From: Membranipora membranacea | Taxonomy: Eukaryota > Bryozoa > Gymnolaemata > Cheilostomatida > Membraniporidae | Length of the DNA: 64,000 nucleotides | Direction of reading: 5' to 3' | Assembly: GCA_914767715.1 (NCBI GenBank) | Contig: OU612067.1 | Span: 28,122,162 to 28,186,161, forward strand | Notes under the pieces: model-generated | Told to the model about the DNA's origin: nothing | Databases searched by the model: none | Seen by the model: the letters and a program-made list of their open reading frames with translations, nothing else | Made by a program: the position numbers and the translations under genes | Shown: in pieces, positions 54,141 through 64,000 of the stretch | How positions within the stretch are numbered: position 1 is the first letter of the stretch | Layout: the number at the start of each line of letters is the position of its first letter

Positions 54141-56828
54141 TCAGCTAAGGCAGCTGAGTAGTATGTCACATTCTTCAGTTTTTAATAGTTTGTACATGGG
54201 TTTGTGATTTCTTTCACACCTTTCTAGTTCTGTGCATATATATTTGATGGCGGATTGATAAATGAATGTTGTCTTGGACTCTTTGGAGAAATATTTAGCT
54301 GAACGTAGTTCATCTTTCAGCTCTAGAAGCTGACATTTTAGAACCAAACTGTTGGTAGTATAGCTGTTGCCGTAATCATCAGTTACATTGCTCGCCAGCC
54401 TTTGTGCACCCTCGATGACTTCAGCGATGTAATACTCTCGGTGAGAATCACCTGACGCTATGGCGACGAATGTTCCAGGCATGGCGATGCACTCATCCAC
54501 ATCATCTTCTGGGGAGGGTTCGGGATCAGCGGATGAAGTTGATGGTTCAGGTTCAGCGGATGTTGACTGTTGTGCAGTAGAGGAAAGAAGTGAGAGTTCG
54601 CATGTTTTGAATGAGTCGACATATGCTGAGTTTTCGCAGGAATCATAGTTGCTGTACAAACAACTACCACAGTAACAGCTGACATCTCTGACTTGGAGGG
54701 ACTGTGAGGAAGTAGCTGATACAACTTGGTGAATTCGACGACTTCTCAGGGATGCTGTTTTTATTTTGAATAGGCGATGCTGGTGATCGATGTCTTCAGC
54801 GAAGAAGAATACCCGCTTCTTTACAGGGTAAGCGGCGGTAGATTGAGTGACGATTGATGTGAAGCAGCTGTTTAGGTGATCATACAGCTCTCTCCCATTA
54901 CGTATGACCACCCGTTCACGAATCACGTCCATTGATGCTTTATGTTTTATGTTAGCCCCTGCTCCATCTTGTGGCCCTTTGGCATGTGACGTTTCAAAGA
55001 AGTTTCTGATTGTGATATAGTTAAAGTCTGAGTAAGAGTAGCTCACGTCACCAAGGCAGTGCCGGCTTTTGTATTGTGCAGAACAGCCATCAGTGAACTC
55101 GTGAAGGGTGGAGATTTGGATTTTGTTTTCGTTTAGGTAGCTATTTACTTTATTCCTGACATCGTGCACGCTATGAGAGTTGTGTGCTATATCATCGGAT
55201 ATGGTGAATATGTGCTCTGTTTGGATGTCTGGATTCTCGTCAGTGCTTGTTGGGGAGTGATACATTAGGATGGTGACATGGATAGAAGCTTGATGTTGGC
55301 CATAGTAGAGTGTTTGAATTTCGTTTTGATATGTACAGGTGTAATTTTCTGAGTAATCATGTATAGCGATGGCATGATTTTGAGGAAGTGCTTCGATGAG
55401 TCGATGGAGCTGCCTTCGTTGCCACTCTGCCCGGAAGTTGTGGGCTGGGAATGGTTTGAGCAGTGATATAAAATACTGAAACATTAGATATGGTGAGGTT
55501 TCCATATCGAGCATGGTCAGCTTAGGCGGTGTTCCAACATAGCTGAACTTTCTCCACTTCACTTCCTGCTCACTATCCTTATCTTTCTCATCGTCACTAA
55601 GCTGAAAGTTCTCTACACCGCAGTCAGGACACTCACGATTGAGACACTCGCGTTTAGGAGTGGAGCCATCCGATCTACATAGCGTTGTTGCTACTAGGTC
55701 AGAGATATGCTGGTAGACGTCAGCTTCAGCAGAAATGCTCCTCTGGCGATACTCCATGCATTTCCGGAAAAGCATTCTGATCTCCACGTGCTGACGACAG
55801 CAGCAGCTGACCTGGTCGAGACGACGAGGAGACCTCACATAAAACGGTTTGAGCCGAGCAAACATGGAGAAGCTTATGCTTATGTCAAACTCTTTTTTGA
55901 ACTCGTCATACGCCTCCATTATTGTCATTTCCAACACCAATCGCTCATGTTCAACATAAGTTTTTAAACCGAGACGCTGACGTACTACATCTTTTTTGTT
56001 GCCGGTGGATCTGGCTATAGAGGGACGACTCCAGAAATCGATTATCTTTTGACGAACTGTATCCGTGATTTTGTCTTTTCGAACAGCGCGTTTTGAGAAG
56101 AGAGAGATTGCTTTCTTACTGCGCAAGAAAGTTAGTCGGTCTGAGACTGCACTGCCTGTTCGACACTGACGGAATCCAAGCCTCTTGGCGGCCTTTCTCT
56201 TCAGACCTGATGTATTCTCGCCACCGAGTAGTGTTGCTGCTAGGACCTTCATTGACGCTGTCTTTTCTGATGATCTCTTTTTATTAGTGTCTTTGATCAG
56301 GTCTCTGCAATCATCAATAATTGCCTGGTCTACCTCTGATATAGTGTTGATAGGAGTTGTAGGAGTCACAAGCTTTCGCTTGATTGTTTTGTCGTGGTTG
56401 AGGACTAGATTGAGAGTGGCGGCGGCTTTTGTTTTTGATGGAGTGTGTGGTAATATTTCAGTAATCTTCTTGGCGGCACGGGATACTCGCTTCCTGCTTG
56501 TCGGGCTGAGTCCAAAAGTGGCTGCAGCAGATGTAGTTGGTTCATCGTTGTTTGCTTGCCTGTTTGCGTTTATGCGTTCTCTGTATTTTTGGGTGCTAAT
56601 CCGAACCATCTCACGACGTTTTTCAGCTTTCGCATCCTTTATTTGCTGTTTAGTCGGTCCTCGCCGGCGCGCATTATCAGTAGCATATCTCTGCCTTCGT
56701 TTCTCTGCCTTTTTTTTTCTCCAGAGCTGTGCTGAGCTTTTTTCTTTTCCATTATCCATTTTAGACCATGCCTGAGGTACCTGAAAATATTGGCACAATA
56801 ATACACACACAGCAAAGCAATCGATCAA
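54141..56828 (-). CDS. Intact 895-codon orphan protein, DDE/D-transposase-like
   Basis: Uninterrupted minus-strand frame. The true start may be Met24 (56759), because TTTTCAG, an acceptor, lies just before it. Residues 25-90 are very basic (AEKRRQRYATDNARRRGPTK), likely nuclear and DNA-binding. Residues 250-300 look like a helical DNA-binding segment. Cys/His groups suggest zinc sites: SCCCRQH at 341-347, and C395, C400, C403 (CLNRECPDCG). The core has three conserved-looking acidic motifs: IHDYSENYTC (D491), FTDGCSAQYKSRH (D580) and SHAKGPQDGAGANIKHK (D621), spaced about 90 and 40, as expected for an RNase-H-like DDE/D fold. A second Cys cluster (CYCGSCLYSNYDSC) lies near 718-731, then an acidic Ser/Pro linker and a C-terminal GTFVAIASGDSHREYYIAEV module. 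I recall such SDG/HGKG-type proteins in other invertebrates but cannot name the superfamily. An open frame of this length implies recent activity or selection. Confidence 0.75.
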   Translation of the reverse strand: MIDCFAVCVLLCQYFQVPQAWSKMDNGKEKSSAQLWRKKKAEKRRQRYATDNARRRGPTKQQIKDAKAEKRREMVRISTQKYRERINANRQANNDEPTTSAAATFGLSPTSRKRVSRAAKKITEILPHTPSKTKAAATLNLVLNHDKTIKRKLVTPTTPINTISEVDQAIIDDCRDLIKDTNKKRSSEKTASMKVLAATLLGGENTSGLKRKAAKRLGFRQCRTGSAVSDRLTFLRSKKAISLFSKRAVRKDKITDTVRQKIIDFWSRPSIARSTGNKKDVVRQRLGLKTYVEHERLVLEMTIMEAYDEFKKEFDISISFSMFARLKPFYVRSPRRLDQVSCCCRQHVEIRMLFRKCMEYRQRSISAEADVYQHISDLVATTLCRSDGSTPKRECLNRECPDCGVENFQLSDDEKDKDSEQEVKWRKFSYVGTPPKLTMLDMETSPYLMFQYFISLLKPFPAHNFRAEWQRRQLHRLIEALPQNHAIAIHDYSENYTCTYQNEIQTLYYGQHQASIHVTILMYHSPTSTDENPDIQTEHIFTISDDIAHNSHSVHDVRNKVNSYLNENKIQISTLHEFTDGCSAQYKSRHCLGDVSYSYSDFNYITIRNFFETSHAKGPQDGAGANIKHKASMDVIRERVVIRNGRELYDHLNSCFTSIVTQSTAAYPVKKRVFFFAEDIDHQHRLFKIKTASLRSRRIHQVVSATSSQSLQVRDVSCYCGSCLYSNYDSCENSAYVDSFKTCELSLLSSTAQQSTSAEPEPSTSSADPEPSPEDDVDECIAMPGTFVAIASGDSHREYYIAEVIEGAQRLASNVTDDYGNSYTTNSLVLKCQLLELKDELRSAKYFSKESKTTFIYQSAIKYICTELERCERNHKPMYKLLKTEECDILLSCLS

Positions 56829-56937
56829 TTACTTATAATAATGTTGTGGTGTAGATGCTGCGGCGCTAATTAGCCACTTTAGTATTACAAATTGACTGCA
56901 GCTATAAATTGCTATTTATTAATGAACTAAAAGGCTA

Positions 56938-57339
56938 ATGAACATCCTGATTATGTTTCTGGATTACCAAGGTTATGAGAATTCAGGTGATAGTTTCAAT
57001 TTCAATGTCATGCACGTAGAAGCGATGCTGTGGGCGATCAAACACAGTGGAGGGGGACAAAAATTACACAAATATTTTTTTGACAGTACAGCCTTCTTCA
57101 GAATTACTAACACTAATCTTGATTTTATTGATATTATTTTTAGTTTGCTAGAATCCTCTGGGTGTGAGAAGTGTTCTACAAAAGAAATTTTTGATTTTGA
57201 CAATAAATTAGAGAAGTTATGGTATAAAATGTCCAACTTACCCTGCAAAAAGAAGCGAGTTCACGACGCGATACCTAGATACATAAACAGCTGTGAAATG
57301 GCAAGAATGCAAGCAAATGACCTGAAATTTGATGTGTAG
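56938..57339 (+). CDS. Hypothetical 133-residue protein, divergent to the orphan transposase
   Basis: Open from ATG 56938 to TAG at 57337-57339, head to head with the 895-codon gene (about 110-180 bp apart). Features: HVEAMLWAIKHSGGGQKLHK, a hydrophobic DFIDIIFSLLESSG, and Lys-rich CKKKRVHDAIPRY. I recognise no family. Its place next to the transposase start suggests a second gene or leader of the same element, but it could be chance. Confidence 0.3.
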   Translation: MNILIMFLDYQGYENSGDSFNFNVMHVEAMLWAIKHSGGGQKLHKYFFDSTAFFRITNTNLDFIDIIFSLLESSGCEKCSTKEIFDFDNKLEKLWYKMSNLPCKKKRVHDAIPRYINSCEMARMQANDLKFDV

Positions 57340-57699
57340 GACAATGACAGTACTTGAGGTCAGCACAGACCATAAAAGCAGCCAGATAATGATAACAAAT
57401 CATCCTAAAATTAGAATCAATCACTGGGTAGGGGTATCAATGTCACAGTTCACAAGTGGTTTTTGATGACAAACACACACAAACATAAAAATCTAGCTTG
57501 GGTTTCTGAGGTCCTGTATAAAATTTTGGCATCAATCTTGAGACTAGAGTCTCAGCTTTAATTTGGTGAAAGTTTTTTTATTGTAGGAGCATATGCTAAG
57601 AAGTTATAGCCATTGGAATGCATAGTATATCACTAATTACAAATGTTACGCAGCTTTATAGAATTGGCCATATTTGAATATGACAGAACAGGCTAAAAA

Positions 57700-57933
57700 A
57701 TGCACAAAGTTGTCTTTTCAATGTCAGGAGGAAGACAATTCACTCTGTCTTCTTTACAGCTGATGTTGAAATATCCTGCTGATTCCCAAATTATTGGTCA
57801 TCAAATTAGGTCAACCGGAAACATCTGTTTCATTCATAAAAAATTATTATCTGATTACCGAAGTGGAGATTATGTTGTATTATTGGCCACAGATTTGGAT
57901 AAACATGTCCAAACTCGTCAAAAACCATCATAA
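57700..57933 (+). CDS. Hypothetical 77-residue frame
   Basis: Open from ATG 57700 to TAA (SMSGGRQFTLSSLQLMLKYP, SGDYVVLLATDLDKHV). No motif is recognised; no splice context. Low support. Confidence 0.15.
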   Translation: MHKVVFSMSGGRQFTLSSLQLMLKYPADSQIIGHQIRSTGNICFIHKKLLSDYRSGDYVVLLATDLDKHVQTRQKPS

Positions 57934-58101
57934 AACAAAGATGAAATCATAACTCACACCTTCCAAGAAATATGAATATGGAATTCAAAGAGGATAAGTG
58001 ACAAATTGTGATTTAAGAGGTGAGTCACCCCCATAGAGCAGATTTGCTTCCTGTGTTCAGTAGGTCAACTTTGGTTATGATACCAGCGTTGACCGATTTG
58101 G

Positions 58102-58107
<6 letters not shown>

Positions 58108-58144
<37 letters not shown>
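58108..58144. repeat. AT microsatellite
   Basis: An uninterrupted TA dinucleotide run of about 36 bp. Confidence 0.95.
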
Positions 58145-58146
<2 letters not shown>

Positions 58147-58383
58147 TGGCTTTGCGCTATTTTGATAAAAGGCAGGATAATTGGCTTTGAGGAGGACTTT
58201 TGTTAGAACGATGTGGTGCAGAAACAATGGATCATATCGGACTTTCAACTGAATAATATTTACAAGAAACCTTGAGGCACCCGTGCGGGGTAATTTCTGT
58301 CTCCTGTGGGGTTGCGCACTAGATAAAAAATCGTCTTTTTATGCATTGGTTATTAGCTCATTTAGGTCGCTTTGGTTTAATGG

Positions 58384-59990
58384 ATGAGAATTCAATGTGA
58401 TGCAAACCATATGCAGAAAAGGCAAATTATTAACAAATGTCAAGATATCGGATCTGAAAATTGCACCACTTCTGAAAGCCCATTGATGGCTGAATATCTG
58501 AATAGGTATTTTTCTAGCATTGGTGCAAATCTCAATGAAGAGGCTAAACTATTGTTCAACAAAAGTTACTCAGGAAATTACATCAAGTGAAGTGTCTAAA
58601 TATCTTCACGCATCGAAATCACGTAAAACTGGGGGAGTGGATCAGATTTATGCTGTTATTTATAAAATCTTAGAGCCTTAGATTCTTCTTTGACACATAT
58701 TGTCAATCTGAGCCTTAAATGTCACGAGTTTCCAGATGTGCGGAAAAAGGCCTTCGTAATTCCTATTTTCAAAAGTGGCAAGACAAGTTTGCCAAATAAT
58801 TATAGACCAATTTCACTATTGCCAATATTAAGTAAAGTCCTGGAAAAGATCATAAATTACCAAATTCGTGATTACTTGGAAATTAATGATCTAATAGCAT
58901 CTCGTCGATTTGGTTTCAGAAATGGTACATCCACTGATCAAATATTAACTCAATTAGTCAACAAATTTCACTCCCTGCTGTCAAAGCACAAGTCAAGATT
59001 TTTCAATGCTTCTCTTCTTGATATTCATAAAACATTTGATTGCGTAAACCATGAGATCCATGCCAGTGAACTGTTAACGAATTTCAATTTCCACTCTAAT
59101 GCGTCAAATTAAATTAAAGTTAATGGTTGTGTATCTGAATGCAGTAGAGTAATAACTATACTGGGTCAAGGATTGATAGGGGGATGGGAAAGTGGTATAT
59201 ATTAAGCTTAGATTCATTTGACTGGATGTAGTTTTCTGCATGAGTGTGTAAAATACACTCCCCCCAACTCACCCCAGTGCCACCCACAATATTGAACCAC
59301 TTTTATATACTTTTCCTGTGGTTTCAAACTCATATCCAAAACAATGGGCTGAACAAATTTGGAGTTATCTGCTCTCATTTTGCTAAAATAATTCATTTGA
59401 CTTTTTACCTGCAAGCTTTTTTTTGGGACTATGATCAACAATGGAGAAATTAAGTAATGCAGAAATTCTCAACTACATAAAAAAATAATTTTTAATCTTG
59501 ACATTGCTTTCTTAATTTTGACCATCAATCATTGTCATCACTCTTATTCAATGCCGATATTATTCAAGATTGACAAATAATAGATCTTACAAGGGTGAGT
59601 AGTACAGATCATGAATTAGAAACTGCCTTCCCCTGGTTAACTCTGGATGGAGTATAGTGTGCTTGGATCCCTGCTGTTTAACGTGTTTATTAATGGTCTG
59701 ATAGAGCTAAAAAATGGTTTTCTTTATGCTGACAACTGCCTACTAGTCACCAGTGGTGAAAACCCAGACATATCCACAAAACTTATGGAAAAAAGCATCC
59801 ATCAAGCATCCAGTTGGGACAGTGAAAATTGCCTTGTTCTAAACAGCGGAAAAACGGATGTCAAGACAATTTCCGATGAACAAAACATAAAACCTCCGGA
59901 ACTTAGGTGTGATTCTTGATAACAAAATTAATTTTAATTCTCATACCAGTAAAATTAAAGGGTCTGGTAGGAAAAAGTTGTCTTCACATA
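58384..59990 (+). pseudogene. LINE reverse transcriptase relic, split by an insertion
   Basis: The linker before the RT (PLMAEYLNRYFSSIGANL) is followed in other frames by HASKSRKTGGVDQIYAVIYK, then the RT fingers (VIPIFKSGK, NYRPISLLPILSKVLEKII, RFGFRNGTSTDQIL) to 59112. IKVNGCVSE lies behind this in a further frame. About 475 bp without RT similarity (roughly 59180-59655) then separates it from LGSLLFNVFINGL and YADNCLLV, the catalytic motif with the second Asp replaced by Asn. LGVILDNKINFNSH closes it near 59990. It differs in sequence from LINEs 1 and 2. Confidence 0.8.
59180..59655. other. Unidentified 475-bp insertion within a LINE RT
   Basis: RT similarity stops after GQG (about 59175) and resumes at LGSLLF (about 59658), both in the GVPQGS-x-LGP motif region. 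The stretch between has no recognisable repeat, TIR or coding pattern. The exact borders cannot be set by eye. Confidence 0.45.
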
Positions 59991-60558
59991 TCTAAATGTA
60001 CAGACAATTCCCTGAAGTTTGATGTGCTGATATTCCAAAAAGTATAAGTATTTATTGAGTTATCTACTTTCACCTATATATTTGTTTTTATATAGGTCAA
60101 GCTTGTGAAAGAACTTGTAATACTTGATATTTTAACATGATTCTTAGGTTTTAAGGCTATCTCTAACAATATAGGTTGGTATGTGAGACACACTGTATTT
60201 TACAATTTTAAAATAAATCTCTCATGCTATACACTTTTCATCCGGTTCAGTGGAAAAATATTAGGAGAAAATGGTTCATTGTTTTGTGAGTGGGTGCCAC
60301 AGGTAACAGTGTGTCATACTTCAGGATTGCTATGGGTATAGCTGAGAATGTGGTGCTGTTAGCAGGGAGACTAAATACTTTGATAGTAAGCTGAATTTTA
60401 AACTGAACACTGAGAATATTTTTGGCAAAGCCAGGAAGAGAATTTTTATCATATAACGGTTGTCCTTTTTGAGAATTACCAGACCTATTCGAGAGAAGTG
60501 TTATATAACCTTCATAGAATGCTGCTTTATGTACCACCTCAGCATGATTAATGGTCAT

Positions 60559-60620
60559 ATGTATGTATGTATGTTTATATTTGTATGTATGTTTATATTT
60601 GTATGTATGTTTATATTTGG
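60559..60620. repeat. 18-bp minisatellite
   Basis: Tandem GTATGTATGTTTATATTT units, three full copies after a short TATG run. It lies behind the minus-strand LINE relic at 60759-61139 and may derive from its 3' tail. Confidence 0.85.
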
Positions 60621-60758
60621 TCTCAATCTCTGAGAAATAAAACTGTCTCTGTAGGGTGCTCTGTAAAAATTATTAAAACTGTTGATTCTGTAAAAATAAG
60701 ATAATGATGATAATGATAAGACCATAAAAAAAAAACTATTACTCTTTGAAGACACTAT

Positions 60759-61139
60759 TTAGGTATTTGATACATTCTGCTTTAAACATTTGGCACGGAT
60801 CTGCACGCGGAACTTGACTGATTGATATCTGCCATACGGCAGCTGGTTAAGACGGAGTAGTGGTTCATCTTCGGTGGCAATCATACGGAGGCTCTTTACT
60901 TTCAGTATATTAGAGTAAAGGTCGTCTACGGGTGTGAACGTAAGTTCGCCTGATAGGTAACCTGCAGTTCTTATCACAGATTTTAACTTTTTCTTAGAGT
61001 CTGCGCTCAGATGACTATATAGCACAACCAGGTGGTAGGTGATTACTGACTCTATGAAGGACTTGTAGCAGGTCGTTATTAGTTTCTCAGTGACACCGAG
61101 ATGGTATAGCTTGTCTAAGACCAGCATGAAAATCATCAA
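60759..61139 (-). pseudogene. LINE C-terminal relic (CR1/L2/Rex-like)
   Basis: The 126-codon minus-strand frame ends in the pattern typical of CR1/L2-like elements: CYKSFIESVITYHLVVLYSH, a helical SADSKKKLKSVIRTAGYLSG, then EDEPLLRLNQLPYGRYQSVK and a basic RAKCLKQN near the stop (the family has HPL....LPSGRR..). The RT part is missing. This tail type differs from those of LINE 2 and the 45.8-kb relic. Confidence 0.75.
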
Positions 61140-62242
61140 TCATGTTATTAGGCTAGCAGGTAGACTGGGGGACTGTACCTTTGATGATATTTATGGTGCA
61201 TGAAATCACGCTGCCTCTGTATGTTTGCAACGGGGACTGACAACCCCCTCTTCACGTAAGACCCCCTACCATCAGGTCGATACAGAATATTGTGAACTAG
61301 AGTGAGCCTTTGTAGCAACTGCTACCGAGCAAAGGCTATACAGTTCATGAACATTTATGTAACATCAGCAATATTACATTGACTCTATATCTCATATTAT
61401 GCGCATCCAGCCTCAAAGCTTTACAATATTTAATTTGAGACAGTGATGGGTACAATGTGAAAGTAAGAATGTGATTGACCCATTAGCCCAGAATTTATGA
61501 GTGAAAAAAAAGCGGAGAAGCATGTGGTTTTTTATAATAGTCTAGTGTCAGTGAATTAATGCACAACAGAGACAACACAACGAAAACTAACTAATCTAAA
61601 TAGCCTGGGCCATAGACTTAATATACTTAATATATTAAGTCTACGGCCTGGGCTTAATCAGGCATGATAACAGGAGTGAGCTGCATTGAACTGAATTTTG
61701 TGATTGCTTCATGTTTTGCATAGTGTAGCATAGAGAGTTGAAGCATTACATGATAAAGGTCGATGATAATAATAATTCTGCCAGTCATCTTCCTGTGTGC
61801 TTGTTACCAGTAATAGATATTCTTTGCTTTACAGTCAATGGATATTACAGTTACAGATGTTGTTCCCTTCTGGGAATCTACACCTAATGTGTCCCCGGTG
61901 CGGTCAGCTAGAAAAACAGATCGTCTGTCGGACACTTTCCCAAAGCTGTCTCTTTTGCTGACAAGGGTATTTCAAGAAATTATTTTTAGAATCACTTTTT
62001 GCTCGATAGGGCTTTCAATTTAAGATGCAATGATGATGTCTGCAAAAAGGAGCAGAACCTTCAGGCTGTCAGGAAAACAGTTGGGTGGTCTCAAGGGCGT
62101 TAGTGTGACCTCAATCAATTTTTAAAATTTTCTATTGCAGACATCCACCCTAACAAACCAACATGTAGTTGTGGGAAATTGCACTGTGTTCCAAGTTAGC
62201 ATGCTCGTTCGCAACTTATTTTTTACATCTCATTCTATATTT
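61140..62242. other. No firm gene; one possible exon at 61837-61965
   Basis: After GCTTTACAG (61834) the sequence is open in two frames; one gives a possible zinc-ribbon-like MCPRCGQLEKQIVC, the other a Ser/Thr-rich peptide. Without a recognised family or neighbouring exon I cannot choose. A small palindrome, TAATATACTTAATATATTA, lies near 61619. Confidence 0.3.
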
Positions 62243-62868
62243 AGTTTAAAGGATGTGAGCCTTGGGAGGGTTATGTGAGGTAATCTAATCTAATACATGG
62301 ATTCCCCATGTCTTTTTACATATACAGGTCCAAGTTCCTAATCTCTGTGAAATAGGTGCTGACTTCATTTGTTAGAAAACTTTTTATTTGGGAATCCCTC
62401 CTTCAGAATTACATATTGGCGGAAGTAACATTACCACTGTTGCAATGTAGTACAAGCTGAAAACTGGTTGTTTTATGTTGGTGTTTTCTTCCTGTGAAAT
62501 ACTTTTAGTGTCTTGTAACACTCCATTATCTTCTTCTGGTAGAGTTGAAATGTCCTCAAGTTAAGTAAGGAGATGGGTATTAGACACTATAAAGGTATTT
62601 CATGAGCAGAAAACAACGACAGAAATCACTCAAATTATTAGTAATTGCGATGATGTGAGCTCTGCCCCTACGTCATCCTGAATAAGGGATTCCCAAAATA
62701 AAGGTTTTCTAACTAATAAAGTCAGCACTTCTGTTTCAGGTCATTATTCCTCACAGGGTGGTCACACAGACTTGAAACTTGGATCTACAGATGTAAAAAG
62801 ACATGGAGAATCCATATTTTACATTAGACTACCTCACACAACCCTCCCAAGGTTCAAATTCTTTAAGG
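62243..62868. mobile_element. Foldback/MITE-like inverted repeat, about 170-200-bp arms
   Basis: Left arm 62243-62415 and right arm 62670-62868 are inverse copies with scattered differences and a small extra piece in the right arm (shared words CCTTGGGAGGGTT, CCATGTCTTTTTACAT, TTAGAAAAC and TTTGGGAATCCC). The centre is about 255 bp. No transposase frame is present. The minus-strand or plus-strand short frames in it follow from the repeat. Confidence 0.85.
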
Positions 62869-64000
62869 GTTGTATCATTATATGATGCCATAATCAGTTT
62901 GGGCATCGTTGACAAAAGTGAAGAGTCCTTCCTAACTAAGAAAACTGGCAGACTCCATGAAAGCTTGTTGAATGTGATAACTATATCCAGCTGAAAATGT
63001 AAAAATGTATACTCATGATCTTATTCATTCGCATTAGTATCATTCTTCATACCCCAAATTTTAGGCACATGATCACAACTATGTGAAGGCATTTGGTAGA
63101 CCAGTAAAGTTGTTTGCGACCAGTACAACGACCACAACAACCATCAGCACTCCAGCTCTGTTACGTTAACAACCTCAACCACTTCATCAACTTCAACAAC
63201 TTCAGCTATAAAAGTTGAACCGAAAGGAGGTAAAAGCTCCTCTTACTTTCTTATTTTGCCATGGGATGACGGTCTAACAGCTAACATTTACATATTAATC
63301 ATAGTCCTTGCATGACTTACGTCGTTTTGTATCATTGTACATCGATAGCCATGTATTGTGTTAATAAATGGATCAACGTAATAGTTATGTGCCCTAGCGA
63401 AAACAGCAGCAAACTCCAGATTCACTAGTCTCCCATTTTATCTTATTGACAATAACTTCATTCCATTAATTTAGTGGAAACAGATCCGGCAGATTTCAAA
63501 GCTGCAGAACATTGCCCAATAGGAGAGATCAGATGTCAGCTCCTGCTATCCAAATAAATTAGATGGTAATGTACCTCATATTATATCAAATTAGCAATAT
63601 TAGTCTCATGTAACACATACAGTATCATGGCTCCTTCCACATCTGTTGTCACATTCTGCAGAATTCAGTACCAATGTCAAGATGTCATTAAGCATGTATA
63701 TTTTGAGGAACAAGAGGAGCATTGTAGCGCAAATGTGCATTCAAGTTGTTTTGTCATTGCCAGGGTGCTATTTAGTATTATTATTATATTATAGATGAAA
63801 GTGAGCCAGAGACAGTACCAGTAGAGCCTGATGGTATTTATTATTCTATAGTTATCAATCATACAGGCCCTTGCTACTGGGACAAGAACTGAAAAGAGAA
63901 ATGATTTTGTTCGACCCAGAGGACTCTACATTGTTGGACAACATCGAAACATCTGAATTGGTCAGCGATGAAGGAGAAATGAAGATTGACAGCAAGTAAC
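62869..64000 (+). other. Possible small exons of an unidentified plus-strand gene
   Basis: Several short splice-bounded stretches: about 63130-63228 is Thr/Ser-rich (TTSTTSSTSTTSA) and ends before GTAAAA, but needs a frame change in the middle; 63795-63833 (acceptor TATTATAG, donor GTATTT) reads ESEPETVPVEPDG; and the piece from 63867 is open in an acidic frame to TAA 63997-63999 (ETSELVSDEGEMKIDSK), although phase 1 from the 63795 exon leads instead to PCYWDKN and a stop. No family is recognised, and the models conflict. Confidence 0.25.

Noticed and set aside
56185-56775. 196-codon open frame on the plus strand
   Set aside because: It lies wholly antisense to the 895-codon gene and shows a low-complexity hydrophobic composition typical of a shadow frame.
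58108-58144. Element boundary or origin at the TA run
   Set aside because: Plain dinucleotide microsatellite without other signals.
63120-63240. Mucin-like Thr-rich exon
   Set aside because: The Thr/Ser codons lie in two different frames with a stop in between; ACAACA-type simple sequence explains it as well.

Overview
This window is nuclear DNA from an animal, most likely a marine invertebrate. The sequence is AT-rich by eye. Host genes are cut into short exons with standard GT...AG junctions whose phases agree (for example 5275-9121 and 14721-15841), there are no bacterial-style operons, and the repeats are animal types: CR1/Jockey-like LINEs with an APE endonuclease, piggyBac, hAT, Harbinger, pogo/Tigger, KDZ and Ty3/gypsy. 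I cannot name the phylum.

Layout. 1-5274: intergenic or intronic DNA with a tRNA-like SINE, a hairpin and a 21-bp minisatellite. 5275-9121 (+): the best host gene, the 3' part of a ROCO gene (LRR, Roc GTPase, COR) spliced in phase into a caspase-like domain; one intron holds a tRNA-derived SINE. 10490-14331: tandem repeats, a spliced zinc-finger-like gene (-) and a broken Ty3/gypsy pol (-). 14721-15841 (+): three phase-matched exons of a cathepsin-type cysteine protease propeptide, with no mature domain found. 16-28 kb: a dense nest of DNA transposon remains (two piggyBac, hAT, MADF, KDZ-like, ZMYM/hAT finger, Harbinger, a possible Ulp1-like exon) and a P2X7-type cytoplasmic domain exon. 30383-30898: a hAT MITE with perfect ends and 8-bp target duplication. 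32435-35680 (-): a multi-exon ankyrin-repeat gene. 38.2-44 kb: two LINEs in tandem, both broken. 45-51 kb: LINE tails, an SGNH-like two-exon gene, a foldback element, unidentified exons and a pogo fragment. 51563-53497: a 1.7-kb element with terminal inverted repeats, flanked on both sides by inverted copies of the same LINE piece. 54141-56828 (-): an intact 895-codon single-exon gene that looks like an unclassified DDE/D transposase. 58-61 kb: more LINE remains. 62243-62868: a foldback element.

Most coding-looking sequence is mobile-element debris. Nearly all transposases and reverse transcriptases carry stops, frameshifts or deletions; the 895-codon gene is the exception. The most notable items are the ROCO-caspase gene and the intact orphan transposase. 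Similarity calls come from motif recognition by eye, without database searches, and exon ends come from splice consensus and phase.
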